This document shows, in pieces, positions 25,883 through 34,065 of a stretch of DNA of 64,000 nucleotides. The notes under the pieces are model-generated. The model saw only the letters and a program-made list of their open reading frames with translations, had not been told where the DNA came from and did not search any database. This DNA comes from Pontibacter litorisediminis. GTDB lineage: Bacteria > Bacteroidota > Bacteroidia > Cytophagales > Hymenobacteraceae. The DNA is taken from the NCBI RefSeq assembly GCF_029360645.1, contig NZ_JARDUA010000003.1, forward strand, positions 558,001 to 622,000, written 5' to 3'. Each line of letters opens with the position of its first letter. The stretch's first letter is position 1. The translations under genes were made by a program, and so were the position numbers.

Positions 25883-27147
25883 GTATTCTTTTTAAGCAGG
25901 GAGCTGATGTCGGCCATGATCTTAGCCGTAGCGCCCGCCTGCTCTTCTACGTATTCTTTTTCTTTGCTGGTTATACTTTGGCGCAGCCCCGGTATGGTGT
26001 GCACCCGCTCAAATACCTGTAGCAACTCCCCGGCGTTCTGCACCGGAAAAGCACAGCCCCGCGCCACCAGATCCTTCGCCTCCTGAAACTTGTCATACTT
26101 CGGGCCGAAGAACAGCGGCAGGCCAAACACGGCCGCCTCCAGGGTGTTGTGCAGCCCCTTGCCGAAAGCCCCGCCAATGTAGGCGTAGGTGCCGTAGCTG
26201 TAGAGCGAAGAGAGCATGCCGATGTTGTCGATCACCAGCACCTTATACTTGGCCGCATCTGCCTCAGAAGTCTGAGAGAAGCGCACGGCTCCCTCGCCCA
26301 GAGTCTGCATCACGGCGTTTATACTTGCCTCGTTCACCTCGTGCGGCGCGATGATGAACTTTATACTTGGTGTATACTTTCGGATCAGCGGCAGCAGTAC
26401 CTCAATATCCGCAGGCCAGCTGCTGCCTACCATAAACACCTCTTGCCCGGCAGCGAAGGTCTCTACCAAAGGTATGGTTTTAACCGAGGCAGCTGTCTGC
26501 AGCACCCTATCAAAGCGCGTGTCGCCGGCTATACTTGCGTTAGGTATATTTATACTTTGCAGCAGCTCCAGCGAGCTTTGGTTCTGGGTATAGATATGCG
26601 TGAAGCGGCGCAGGATGTGGCGGTAAAAATCGCCATAGCCTTTAAAGAATACCTGCTCCTGCCGGAAAATAGCGGAAATGGAAAGTGCAGGTATACTACT
26701 GTGCTGCAGCTCCTGCAGGTAATAGTGCCAGAACTCATACTTCACGAACACGGCTAGCTTGGGCTGGGTGATGCCGAGAAACTTGCGGGCGTTGGAGGCG
26801 CTGTCCAGTGGTAGGTAGAAGATGTAGTCGGCCCCCGCGTAGTTTTTGCGCACCTCGTAGCCGGAAGGGGAGAAGAAGGTGAGCAGCACTTTATACTTCG
26901 GAAAGGCCTCCCGGAATGCTTCTATCACCGGCCGCCCCTGCTCAAACTCGCCCAGCGAGGCGCAGTGGAACCACACCAGCGGCGCCTGGTTCTGCTGCAG
27001 CGCTTGCTGCAGCTTCCCGAACTGCCCCTCGCGCCCCTGCCGCATCAGCTTCGCCTTCTCGTTAAAAGGGGCAGCTAGGGCAATGGCTGTACTGTAAGCC
27101 TTCAGGCCGATGTCGTAGAGTAGCTTCAAACTTATACTTATTTCCAA
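25879..27147 (-). CDS. waaA: 3-deoxy-D-manno-octulosonic acid (Kdo) transferase
   Basis: A 422-residue GT-B fold enzyme that adds Kdo to lipid A at the inner membrane. An N-terminal hydrophobic anchor is followed by LVWFHCASLGEFEQGRPVIE with the catalytic Glu of the ASLGE motif. The C-terminal donor-binding half has YIGGAFGKGLHNTLEAAVFG, the family signature. The coding strand holds nine copies of AAGTATA, mostly encoding Ser-Ile or Lys-Tyr, which is exceptional for 1.27 kb. rsgA follows with a 4-base overlap. Confidence 0.95.
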   Translation of the reverse strand: MEISISLKLLYDIGLKAYSTAIALAAPFNEKAKLMRQGREGQFGKLQQALQQNQAPLVWFHCASLGEFEQGRPVIEAFREAFPKYKVLLTFFSPSGYEVRKNYAGADYIFYLPLDSASNARKFLGITQPKLAVFVKYEFWHYYLQELQHSSIPALSISAIFRQEQVFFKGYGDFYRHILRRFTHIYTQNQSSLELLQSINIPNASIAGDTRFDRVLQTAASVKTIPLVETFAAGQEVFMVGSSWPADIEVLLPLIRKYTPSIKFIIAPHEVNEASINAVMQTLGEGAVRFSQTSEADAAKYKVLVIDNIGMLSSLYSYGTYAYIGGAFGKGLHNTLEAAVFGLPLFFGPKYDKFQEAKDLVARGCAFPVQNAGELLQVFERVHTIPGLRQSITSKEKEYVEEQAGATAKIMADISSLLKKNT

Positions 27148-27191
27148 GAGCTCGCAGCGTGCGCAGCTCTTGAGAGTGTCTGGTTCTGCTG

Positions 27192-27199
27192 CAAATATA
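27192..27199 (-). promoter_or_regulatory. -7 element of the waaA-rsgA operon
   Basis: Reads TATATTTG on the minus strand, 45 bases before the waaA start codon. Confidence 0.55.
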
Positions 27200-27262
27200 G
27201 CGCTTTGCGGAGGGATAGTTGGTAAAGGAGCTATACTTTGTGGGTAGGGAGGCTTTGTTTAC

Positions 27263-27292
27263 TTGGTGAGTTACTGTTATCTGCTATATTTG
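27263..27292 (+). promoter_or_regulatory. Promoter of the two-TM hypothetical gene
   Basis: TTG (27263-27265) and TATATTTG (27285-27292) are separated by 19 bases, and the ATG at 27349 lies 57 bases downstream. Confidence 0.6.
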
Positions 27293-27348
27293 GTGGGGTA
27301 AGCGTAGGTTATTACGTTTAACCTAAGTTTGTGGTATTCGCAAGAAAC

Positions 27349-27963
27349 ATGGAGAAACTAGAAATATATCATCCATACAAGTTTTACCCAAGTCGTACAT
27401 TAATCATATATTCGGCAGTAGCATTGTTGCTGTTTCTAAGCTTTATTCTTCAAGAATTAGGATTTGACCATAACACTGCCATTTATGACAGCGTGGTTTA
27501 TCTAGCTTTGTTTTGTTTTATATGCGGAATGGTCATTAAGTTATTTTCTCTTGGTAAGTACAAGCCTCTTTATGGTAAACTAGTTGGGGGAATAACTTTT
27601 GAAAAAGAGAGTGTTGGGATTCATGGAGCAACAATCTCGATTGATAAAATCACAAAGCTGGAATTCGAAGGATCAGACTGGATAGGCCTGTATGAACATA
27701 ATCGATTTTCTTTTGAAAATGGCCTGTCAAATGGGACAAAGAACTGGCTTATCATTCACTTAGTTGATTCTTCACAAAGAAGAATTAGATTTCAAAAATA
27801 TGAAGCTTGTCAGCTGGTACGGTTTAAAGAGGTCTTGTTAGATTACTACGTCAAAGGGAAAATTAGTTATTTACAGATCGTAGACAACTTATGCCTTGAA
27901 ACTCCTGAAGAATGGAATACTTTGAAAAGTATGAAGAATAGAACCACCGTTAACAACATCTAA
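27349..27963 (+). CDS. Membrane protein of unknown function with two N-terminal TM segments
   Basis: About 204 residues. Two adjacent hydrophobic helices (LIIYSAVALLLFLSFILQ and VVYLALFCFICGMVIKLF) are followed by a soluble domain of about 130 residues (ITFEKESVGIHGATISIDKI, WLIIHLVDSSQRRIRFQ) that has the strand spacing of PH-like membrane-associated domains, though this is only a resemblance. Codon use is clearly AT-richer than in flanking genes and lacks the usual GC bias, suggesting recent acquisition. ATG 27349 is preferred to 27331. Confidence 0.65.
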   Translation: MEKLEIYHPYKFYPSRTLIIYSAVALLLFLSFILQELGFDHNTAIYDSVVYLALFCFICGMVIKLFSLGKYKPLYGKLVGGITFEKESVGIHGATISIDKITKLEFEGSDWIGLYEHNRFSFENGLSNGTKNWLIIHLVDSSQRRIRFQKYEACQLVRFKEVLLDYYVKGKISYLQIVDNLCLETPEEWNTLKSMKNRTTVNNI

Positions 27964-28041
27964 ACTTTAGCCTTCGGCCGACGACCTCGCCCGTCATTGA
28001 GCAAAAAAACGTTAACCACACCTCCATCACAAACCAACCAA

Positions 28042-28497
28042 ATGGAATCAGCCTTCAAGATCTGGGAAACCAGCAGAAACTTATACCTGGGCTTTCTGGA
28101 GAAGTATACTTTAGAGCAGCTCAACAAGGTGCCGGAAGGGTTCAGTAACAACCTGATCTGGAACATCGGGCACATTATTGTAGCACAGCAAGGTCTGGTT
28201 TATAAGTCGTCCGGCCTGCCCGGATATGTGCCCGACGAGCTGTTCGCGTTATACAAGCCAGGCACAAGGCCTACCGGAACTACCTCGGAAGAAGAGGTGG
28301 CGGAGTTAAAGGAGCTTTTGATCTCGTTGATAGCGCAGACAAAAACGGACTATTATGCCGGTAAGTTTGTGACGTATAATGCGCGTATGACAGGCACGGG
28401 CTTTCAGGTAGCCTCTTTAACAGACGCCATTCAATTTAACAATTACCACGAAGCGCTCCACTTGGGGGTTATGATGGGCATCAGGAAGTTTGTTTAA
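28042..28497 (+). CDS. DinB-like superfamily protein
   Basis: A 151-residue four-helix-bundle protein of the DinB/YfiT type (KIWETSRNLYLGFLEKYTLEQLN, then NLIWNIGHIIVAQQ and FNNYHEALHLGVMMGIRK). The His residues in NIGHII and NYHEALHLG form the usual metal triad. Some members are metal-dependent thiol or bacillithiol-type transferases, others have no known activity. ATG 28042 was chosen. An in-frame TTG at 27997 would add 15 polar residues. Confidence 0.88.
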   Translation: MESAFKIWETSRNLYLGFLEKYTLEQLNKVPEGFSNNLIWNIGHIIVAQQGLVYKSSGLPGYVPDELFALYKPGTRPTGTTSEEEVAELKELLISLIAQTKTDYYAGKFVTYNARMTGTGFQVASLTDAIQFNNYHEALHLGVMMGIRKFV

Positions 28498-28611
28498 GGC
28501 CCTGAAGGAAAACCAGCCCCTTCACCTCCGTTCCGTGCAGCTGCCTCCTGCCGACGCTGATCTGCCAAGCCTTCCGCAAGTATAAAGTATAACAAATCCA
28601 ATTTAAGGCCT

Positions 28612-28619
28612 TATTTTTG
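28612..28619 (+). promoter_or_regulatory. -7 element of the ADI-like gene
   Basis: TATTTTTG, 32 bases before the TTG start at 28652. Confidence 0.55.
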
Positions 28620-28651
28620 CACCGCAGAAAGCACCCTTAGCTAGTATAGAA

Positions 28652-29530
28652 TTGAGTAAGAGCATAAAGCAGTACAGCGAGACCGATACGCTGCAGAAGG
28701 TTATTATCGGCAGGTACGAGAACTACAGCGAGGCGCCGGCCTATGTGGAGCTGGTGAACGAGGATCAGAAAAACGGGCTGCCGCAGAAGGAACAGCTGAA
28801 GGAAGAGTTCGACACCTTCCGGCAGGTGCTGACGGAGGCGGGCGTGGAGGTGCTGGTGCCGGATTATGTGGGCAAGTTTGTCTACGATCAGCTCACGCCG
28901 CGCGACCTGGGCATGGTAATCGGGGAGAAGTTCCTGCTCTGCAACATGGTGAAAAGGAGCCGCCGCTACGAGAGCGCCGGTATTTTCCGCTACCTGCACG
29001 ACATCCCTGGCCACGAGGCCAACATCGTCATTCCCGACTCACCCACCTGTTTTATAGAGGGCGGCGACATACTGGTAGACAAAGGAAACATCTTTGTAGC
29101 CGTGTCGCAGCGCACGAACCAGGAGGGCGTGGCTTTTCTGGAGGAGCAGTTTGGCGATGCGTTTAATGTGGTGCCGATAGAGGCGCGAACCTTGGCAGAA
29201 GGCGAGAACGTGCTGCACCTGGACTGCATGTTCAACCCGGTAGGAGGCAAGGCAGCGCTTATCTATGAGGAAGGCTTTAAACAGGTTCCACGTGAGATTC
29301 TGAATAACTACGACCTGATCCGGGTGAATAAGGAGCAGCAGCGGGAGCTGGCCACCAACATCCTTTCCCTGTCGCAGGACCGGATCATCAGCCGCGACCA
29401 TCCGCTGTGCAGGCCAATCAACGAGGAGATCCGGAAGGCGGGTATAGACGTGACGGAGATAACGTTTGATGCGGCCCCGGCCACAGGCGGCTCGTTCAGG
29501 TGCTGTAGCCTGCCACTGCGGAGAGGGTAG
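28652..29530 (+). CDS. Arginine deiminase/amidinotransferase superfamily protein
   Basis: A 292-residue guanidino-group-modifying enzyme. Motifs of the superfamily are all present: FIEGGDILV (Glu and Asp), the catalytic His in ENVLHLDCMF, and the nucleophilic Cys near the C-terminus in GGSFRCCSLPLRRG (C284 or C285). The enzyme probably hydrolyses or transfers the guanidino group of arginine or a derivative. It is shorter than classic ArcA, and the substrate is not readable. The start is TTG (MSKSIKQYSETDTL), as no ATG lies nearby and the -7 element at 28612 fits. Confidence 0.87.
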   Translation: MSKSIKQYSETDTLQKVIIGRYENYSEAPAYVELVNEDQKNGLPQKEQLKEEFDTFRQVLTEAGVEVLVPDYVGKFVYDQLTPRDLGMVIGEKFLLCNMVKRSRRYESAGIFRYLHDIPGHEANIVIPDSPTCFIEGGDILVDKGNIFVAVSQRTNQEGVAFLEEQFGDAFNVVPIEARTLAEGENVLHLDCMFNPVGGKAALIYEEGFKQVPREILNNYDLIRVNKEQQRELATNILSLSQDRIISRDHPLCRPINEEIRKAGIDVTEITFDAAPATGGSFRCCSLPLRRG

Positions 29531-29627
29531 CTGGAGTATAAAGTAGCTGGAGTATAAAATTGAGCGCTGGCTAATATCAAACAGAAGCAATTTTGATTAG
29601 CTTAAGGCTTCCAAGTATAAGAACCTC

Positions 29628-30110
29628 ATGTCACTCCACATCCGGCCTATTCAAGCATCCGACAACGAGCCGCTGGCAACGCTGATCCGCACTGTTTTCC
29701 GGGAGTTTAAAATCGATAAACCCGGCACCGTGTATACCGATCCCACCACCGATGCGCTGTATCAACTTTTCCAAAACCCGGGCAGCGCCTACTTTGTTGC
29801 TGAAGAAAATGGAGTGATGATAGGCGGTTGCGGCGTGTTCCCTACTGACGGACTGCCGGAGGACTGTGCCGAGCTGGTGAAATTTTACCTCACTGCCGAG
29901 GCCCGGGGCAAGGGTGTTGGCAACAAACTGATGCAGGAAAGTATAGCAGCCGCCAAGGCGCTCGGTTATAAACAGTTATACTTAGAGTCGTTTCCGGAGC
30001 TGGCTAAAGCCGTATCTATGTATGAGAAAGCAGGCTTCAGGCCTTTGCCGCAAGCACTCGGTAACTCCGGCCACTATGCCTGCACCATATGGATGCTGAA
30101 AGAACTATGA
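29628..30110 (+). CDS. GNAT family N-acetyltransferase
   Basis: A 160-residue acetyl-CoA-dependent acyltransferase. The fold is complete: LHIRPIQASDNEPLATLIR, motif A LVKFYLTAEARGKGVGNKLM with the pyrophosphate-binding RGKGVG, and motif B AVSMYEKAGFRPLP. The acceptor is unknown. The last bases overlap the methyltransferase start (ATGA), so the two proteins are translationally coupled. Confidence 0.92.
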   Translation: MSLHIRPIQASDNEPLATLIRTVFREFKIDKPGTVYTDPTTDALYQLFQNPGSAYFVAEENGVMIGGCGVFPTDGLPEDCAELVKFYLTAEARGKGVGNKLMQESIAAAKALGYKQLYLESFPELAKAVSMYEKAGFRPLPQALGNSGHYACTIWMLKEL

Positions 30111-30733
30111 GCATACAACAAGCCTATAACCATTGGGCCCCGCAGTACGACACCAACAAGAACCGCACCCGCGACCTGGAGGCTGTGGCTCTGCGCGCCA
30201 CGCTGAAAAGTATAAGTTTTGAGCGATGCCTGGAGATTGGCTGCGGCACGGGCAAAAACACCGAGTGGCTGGTACGGAAGGCCATGCACGTAACGGCCTT
30301 AGACCTGTCGGAGGAGATGCTGGAACGGGCCAAAAAGAAGGTGAGCTCCAACAAGGCGGAATTTATACTTGCCGACATCACCCAGAACTGGAGTTTTGTT
30401 ACGCAGCCGTACGACCTCGTGGGCTTTAGCCTGGTGCTGGAGCACATCGCGGACCTGGAGTATATTTTTAAGCAGGCGGCCCTTGCGCTGAACCACGGCG
30501 GGCACGTGTACATCGGCGAACTGCACCCTTTTAAGCAGTACAGCGGTACCAAGGCCCGCTTCGACACGGAGGAGGGAAGGCAGGAAGTGGAGTGCTACAC
30601 CCATCATGTGTCGGATTTTGTGCAAGCCGCCCGGCAGAATGGCCTCCGGCTGGTGGATGTAAACGAGTACTTCGACGGCAACGACCGCACCACCATACCC
30701 CGCATCCTGACTATACTCTTACAGAAAGTATAG
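30107..30733 (+). CDS. Class I SAM-dependent methyltransferase
   Basis: A 208-residue methyltransferase. Motif I CLEIGCGTGKNTEWLV binds SAM, then MHVTALDLSEEMLERA, and motif IV region QPYDLVGFSLVLEHI. The 'YNHWAPQYD' N-terminus is typical of small-molecule methyltransferases. The start at 30107 overlaps the stop of the GNAT gene by 4 bases, which supports this start over the in-frame ATG at 30089. The substrate is unknown. A two-gene operon with the acetyltransferase suggests joint modification of one metabolite, which is inference. Confidence 0.9.
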   Translation: MSIQQAYNHWAPQYDTNKNRTRDLEAVALRATLKSISFERCLEIGCGTGKNTEWLVRKAMHVTALDLSEEMLERAKKKVSSNKAEFILADITQNWSFVTQPYDLVGFSLVLEHIADLEYIFKQAALALNHGGHVYIGELHPFKQYSGTKARFDTEEGRQEVECYTHHVSDFVQAARQNGLRLVDVNEYFDGNDRTTIPRILTILLQKV

Positions 30734-31132
30734 GCCCGAATTTTAACTGCCTTTTTAACACGAGGTGCGACTGAGACATCAACTGAAAGCCTTCCCCCTC
30801 TAACGCCTGCTTAGTGGGGATTTTTGAATAAAGCACTAAAAGCTTTAGCCACTGTGGTCCTCTCATGGAGTAGTTTGCGCAGGAACCTAACGGCCCTACC
30901 TGCTGGGAGGAGCCGGGATAAGCACAACTTCAGCTTTTTAGGTAAGGGTATTTCCCCAATGTATACTTCGGATCCAGGGAAAATAGTAAAGCGCCATGTG
31001 TAGCGGCAAATGCTTTATTATCTTATATTTGGCGAGGACTATATACGCAGCAGATACTGGCAAGGCTTCGGAAGCGCGAAGGTATACTGCGGCACTTTAC
31101 TTGTCTGAACTCTAACCTAATAAACCAATAAC
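30734..31132. other. Gene-free stretch upstream of the VOC gene
   Basis: No coding frame or strong hairpin seen. It holds TATATTTG at 31024-31031, a possible -7 element about 100 bases before the next gene, and a TATACTT copy near 30962. Confidence 0.55.
31024..31031 (+). promoter_or_regulatory. Possible -7 element of the VOC protein gene
   Basis: TATATTTG. The start codon lies 101 bases further on, implying a leader of about 95 bases if used. Confidence 0.4.
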
Positions 31133-31564
31133 ATGGCATCTATCAGCCCTTACCTAACCTTTGCAGGCAACTGTGAGGAAGCTTTCAGCTTTTACCAATC
31201 CGTATTCGGGGGCGACTTCCCCTACGTAGGCCGTTTTAAAGACATGCCTTCCGAGACCCCGATCCCGGAGGAAGAAGGAAACAAGATCATGCACATTTCC
31301 TTGCCGATCAGCAAGGAAACCACGTTGATGGGCAGCGATTCTTCAGAGGCATTCGGGCATGCTACTGTGATGGGCAACAACTTCTCCATCTCCATCAATG
31401 CAGACAACGAAGACGAAGCCAAGCGTTTGTTTAATGGCTTGTCAGAAGGAGGCAAGGTAACGATGCCGCTGAACAAAACTTTCTGGGGCGCGCTGTTCGG
31501 TATGTTTACCGATAAGTTCGGCATCCAGTGGATGGTTAATTATGATTATGAGCAGAAGCACTAA
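31133..31564 (+). CDS. VOC superfamily (PhnB/DUF1338-like glyoxalase fold) protein
   Basis: A 143-residue protein of the PhnB/YjdN type. SPYLTFAGNCEEAFSFYQSVF is the N-terminal signature, IMHISLPISKETTLMGSD follows, and the C-terminal repeat ends WGALFGMFTDKFGIQWMVNY. These metal-binding folds occur in dioxygenases, isomerases and resistance proteins. The specific activity of PhnB-type proteins is not known. It is probably monocistronic. Confidence 0.92.
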   Translation: MASISPYLTFAGNCEEAFSFYQSVFGGDFPYVGRFKDMPSETPIPEEEGNKIMHISLPISKETTLMGSDSSEAFGHATVMGNNFSISINADNEDEAKRLFNGLSEGGKVTMPLNKTFWGALFGMFTDKFGIQWMVNYDYEQKH

Positions 31565-31816
31565 ATAGCACAAATTGCAATCAAACCACTCCTAACCCCT
31601 CTTAGGAGGGGAACTTTATACCTTTGGCGCGGGCATTCTCGTTCGCGACCAGCTACAGGGTGAGCCATCGACCCAGCCTAGTCACAGATGCGATAGGTTA
31701 CAAGATGCGGCACTAACGCCCGCGCCGGAATCTAGCAAGTGAAATTGCCTTTCTCAGCGGAATGGGTTTCATTTTAGAAGTATTATTATCGCAACTTAAG
31801 TTACGTACCCATTTTG

Positions 31817-32188
31817 ATGAAAATACTTTTAGTTGTAGGGGCCGGCAGCTTTATAGGCGGCGTACTGCGTTACCTGCTCACCCTGTTTATCCAAACCCGT
31901 GCTGCCATTGCTTTTCCGTTTGGCACCTTAGGGGTCAACCTTATCGGCTGCTTTCTGATGGGGTTGGTTTTTGCGCTGATTACAAGGGGAGATATATCCG
32001 GGGAGTGGCGCCCGTTCTTGGCTACCGGCATACTTGGGGGCTTCACTACCTTTTCCGCTTTCTCGCTGGAGTCGGTTAGCCTGTTGCAGGCAGGGCAGTA
32101 CGGGCAGGCTGTACTTTATATTCTGGCCAGTGTAATGCTGGGCCTGCTGGCTACTTCTGCCGGTATATGGCTGGTAAAGCTGGCGTAA
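31817..32188 (+). CDS. crcB: Fluoride exporter CrcB/Fluc
   Basis: A 123-residue Fluc channel with four transmembrane helices that exports fluoride as a dimer of antiparallel subunits. The signatures GTLGVNLIGCFLMG (conserved Asn) and TTFSAFSLESVSLL (the Phe box TTFSxF) are complete. ATG 31817 is used, one codon after an in-frame TTG. I looked for a fluoride riboswitch in the 250 bases upstream and did not see its consensus. Confidence 0.95.
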   Translation: MKILLVVGAGSFIGGVLRYLLTLFIQTRAAIAFPFGTLGVNLIGCFLMGLVFALITRGDISGEWRPFLATGILGGFTTFSAFSLESVSLLQAGQYGQAVLYILASVMLGLLATSAGIWLVKLA

Positions 32189-32191
32189 GCG

Positions 32192-32506
32192 CTAGCTCAG
32201 GAATCCTTCCATACTTCGGAACACCGTCACCATCGCCCGCCCTCGCTCCGACAAAGTGTACTCTATGTGCAGGGGCTTTTCTTGCACCACCGTCTTCACC
32301 AGAATATCTGCTTCCTCCATCTCTTTCAGCGCCGTCGCCACCGATTGCTTGTTGGAGCCCGGCAGCTGGCGCAGCAGAGCGTTAAACCGCACCGGCCCGT
32401 CCAGCGCCAGCCGGAAAATCTGCGGCTTCCATTTCCCCGATAGTTGCTTCAGGATGCTTTCGGCGGGGCAGTTCGCCTCCTCCTGCTGTAAATTGTTGGT
32501 GGTCAT
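32192..32506 (-). CDS. HxlR-family transcriptional regulator
   Basis: A 104-residue winged-helix repressor/activator. Motifs are CPAESILKQLSGKWKPQIF (conserved Cys13 and GKW) and RFNALLRQLPGSNKQSVATALKEME, the recognition helix, ending EYTLSERGRAM. Many HxlR proteins sense thiol-reactive or aldehyde stress through the N-terminal Cys. The gene is divergent from the DsbA-like gene 121 bases away, which is the probable target (inference). Start ATG 32506 fits the family, while an upstream in-frame start at 32650 overlaps the divergent gene. Confidence 0.92.
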   Translation of the reverse strand: MTTNNLQQEEANCPAESILKQLSGKWKPQIFRLALDGPVRFNALLRQLPGSNKQSVATALKEMEEADILVKTVVQEKPLHIEYTLSERGRAMVTVFRSMEGFLS

Positions 32507-32626
32507 GTTTTTTTGACTAATTGACTCTCCTAAAGTATAGCCTGACCTTTGTGAAAGAATTTCAAGAGGACCAGTTGCTTTGCTAACAGGCCGGCTTTTA
32601 CAAAGTTTAACTAAGATAAGAAGACC

Positions 32627-33538
32627 ATGGAGACGAAACCAACGATGCATTGTGATATGGAGACCGGTGTTTGCGAAATACCGGCAACACAGGCAACCAC
32701 TGAAGACAATACCATTGCCGCAGACCGAAAGCCGATCAAGCTGCTATACTTTACCGACCCGATCTGCTCTTCGTGCTGGGGCATCGACCCGCAACTAAAG
32801 AAACTGGCGCTGGAGTATGGGCCATACTTTGAGGTGGAGTACCGTATGGGTGGGCTATTGCCTAGCTGGGAGACCTACGGCGGTCGCGATGTGAACGGCC
32901 CTGCCAGCGTAGCCCAGCACTGGGAAGAGGCCGGTGCCCACTACGAAATGCCCATAGACGGCGACCTGTGGCTGGAAGACCCGCTGCCGTCTTCTTACCC
33001 GCCTTCCATCGCCTTTAAGGCAGCCCAACTGCAGGGCGAGGCCAAAGCTGTGAAGTTCCTGCGAAGAATCAAGGAGATGGTCTTCCTGGAGAAGAAAAAC
33101 ATTGCCCGCTGGGAAAATCTGGCGCTGGCTGCCGAACAAACCGGTTTGGATGTAGCAAAGTTTAAGGCTGATTTTGAGGGCAAAGCTGTGGAGCTCTTCC
33201 AGCAGGATCTGGCGCTGGCGCGTCAGCTGGGCGTGCGCGGTTTCCCGACCATCTTTGTGACTGACGAGAACGATAACCGCGTGCTGGTATACGGCTCCCG
33301 CCCTTACGAGCAGTATGAGCAGGCGCTGCTGCAGCTGCACCCGGAGGCAAAGAAGCAGGTGTACGAAACGGCCTATACAACCCTTTTCGCCAAGTATAGC
33401 ACGCTTACCACCAAAGAGTTTGCCGTAATTTCCGGAATGAAAACCGGTGAGGCGGAAGCTTACCTGCAGGAGCTGCACGCACAGGGCAAGATCGGGAAGT
33501 ATGCTTCCAAGAACGGTGCGCTGTGGTTGAAGCAGTAA
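32627..33538 (+). CDS. DsbA/FrnE-like thioredoxin-fold protein (YjbH/SpxH type)
   Basis: A 303-residue cytoplasmic DsbA-family protein. The active site is C47-S-S-C50-W in YFTDPICSSCWGIDP, and the cis-Pro region is GVRGFPTIFVTD. The N-terminal 20 residues hold two more Cys (MHCDMETGVC). There is no signal peptide, so it is an intracellular dithiol oxidoreductase or a ClpXP adaptor of the SpxH type. The divergent HxlR regulator fits a thiol-stress response. A strong terminator follows. Confidence 0.88.
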   Translation: METKPTMHCDMETGVCEIPATQATTEDNTIAADRKPIKLLYFTDPICSSCWGIDPQLKKLALEYGPYFEVEYRMGGLLPSWETYGGRDVNGPASVAQHWEEAGAHYEMPIDGDLWLEDPLPSSYPPSIAFKAAQLQGEAKAVKFLRRIKEMVFLEKKNIARWENLALAAEQTGLDVAKFKADFEGKAVELFQQDLALARQLGVRGFPTIFVTDENDNRVLVYGSRPYEQYEQALLQLHPEAKKQVYETAYTTLFAKYSTLTTKEFAVISGMKTGEAEAYLQELHAQGKIGKYASKNGALWLKQ

Positions 33539-33563
33539 GCCGGACAGAGCAAAGTATAAAAAC

Positions 33564-33596
33564 AAAAAAGCCCCGGCACATGCCGGGGCTTTTTTG
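33564..33596 (+). terminator. Terminator after the DsbA-like gene
   Basis: AAAAAAGCCCCGGCA and TGCCGGGGCTTTTTT form a 15-base-pair perfect stem with a minimal loop, ending in a T run. Confidence 0.9.
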
Positions 33597-33667
33597 TTTA
33601 TGGAAGACTCTTCCTATACTTATACCTTACTTGCGCAATGGATATTAATGAGTATGTTCCCTTTGCT

Positions 33668-33812
33668 CTTCGGGATTTGCAATCCCGAAGTTCCTGTTAC
33701 AAGGATTTGCAATCCGCCTCTTTACGTTTGCCGCAGCTCGGCAACTGGCAAAGAATAAAAACCGGATTATAAATCCTGATAGTAACTTACTTTCGGATTG
33801 CAAATCCGAAAG
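33668..33812. repeat. Cluster of four GGATT..AATCC palindromes (REP-like)
   Basis: CTTCGGGATT-TGC-AATCCCGAAG (33668-33690), GGATT-TGC-AATCC (33703-33715), GGATT-ATA..AATCC (33764-33776) and CTTTCGGATT-GCA-AATCCGAAAG (33790-33812) all fold as short stems with the same core. The outer two are 10-base-pair arms. Such palindromes resemble the REP/BIME elements mobilised by RAYT transposases in Bacteroidota. No RAYT gene is in this window. The right-hand palindrome abuts the remnant DKNYY gene. Confidence 0.75.
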
Positions 33813-33822
33813 AGCGGTGGTA

Positions 33823-33996
33823 AGAACCTATAAGCCGTTGGAGCTAGGTTTTGGTAAAGACGCCAAGCATGTATTCCACGAGTCCAAACTATTGAAAGGA
33901 GTAGATCCAAATAGCTTTAGAAAAGTCAGCAAGTTTGGAATAGAGTATCAAGATGATCTTGGAAATAAATTTGACTGGGAGGGTAACAGATTGTAA
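33823..33996 (+). pseudogene. C-terminal remnant of a DKNYY-family protein
   Basis: Translation from 33823 gives RTYKPLELGFGKDAKHVFHE, then SKLLKGVDPNSFRKVSKFGI and a tail DLGNKFDWEGNRL before the TAA at 33994-33996. FGKDxxxVFxxxKLLKGVDPNSF is the repeat signature of the DKNYY family, proteins with many such repeats and a signal peptide. Only about 58 residues remain, with no start codon, immediately downstream of the palindrome cluster. The gene was presumably cut when the repeats arrived or by deletion between them. Confidence 0.7.
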
Positions 33997-34013
33997 AGTA
34001 TGAATCCATAAAC

Positions 34014-34046
34014 AAAAAGCCCCAGCAATTTGCCGGGGCTTTTCTA
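34014..34046 (-). terminator. Terminator of the peroxiredoxin gene
   Basis: AAAAAGCCCC..GCA and TGC..GGGGCTTTT pair with one internal mismatch. It lies 20 bases beyond the peroxiredoxin stop on the minus strand and also faces the DKNYY remnant. Confidence 0.75.
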
Positions 34047-34065
34047 TCAATAAGTCGCTTAAAGC

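Noticed and set aside
31565-31816. Fluoride riboswitch upstream of crcB
   Set aside because: I looked for the conserved GGNGAUGG-type start and pseudoknot partners and found no match. The stretch looks like repeat debris instead.
32540-32570. Operator for the HxlR regulator (TTGTGAAAGAATTTCAAG)
   Set aside because: It is an imperfect inverted repeat at a suitable place, but too degenerate to claim without comparison to relatives.
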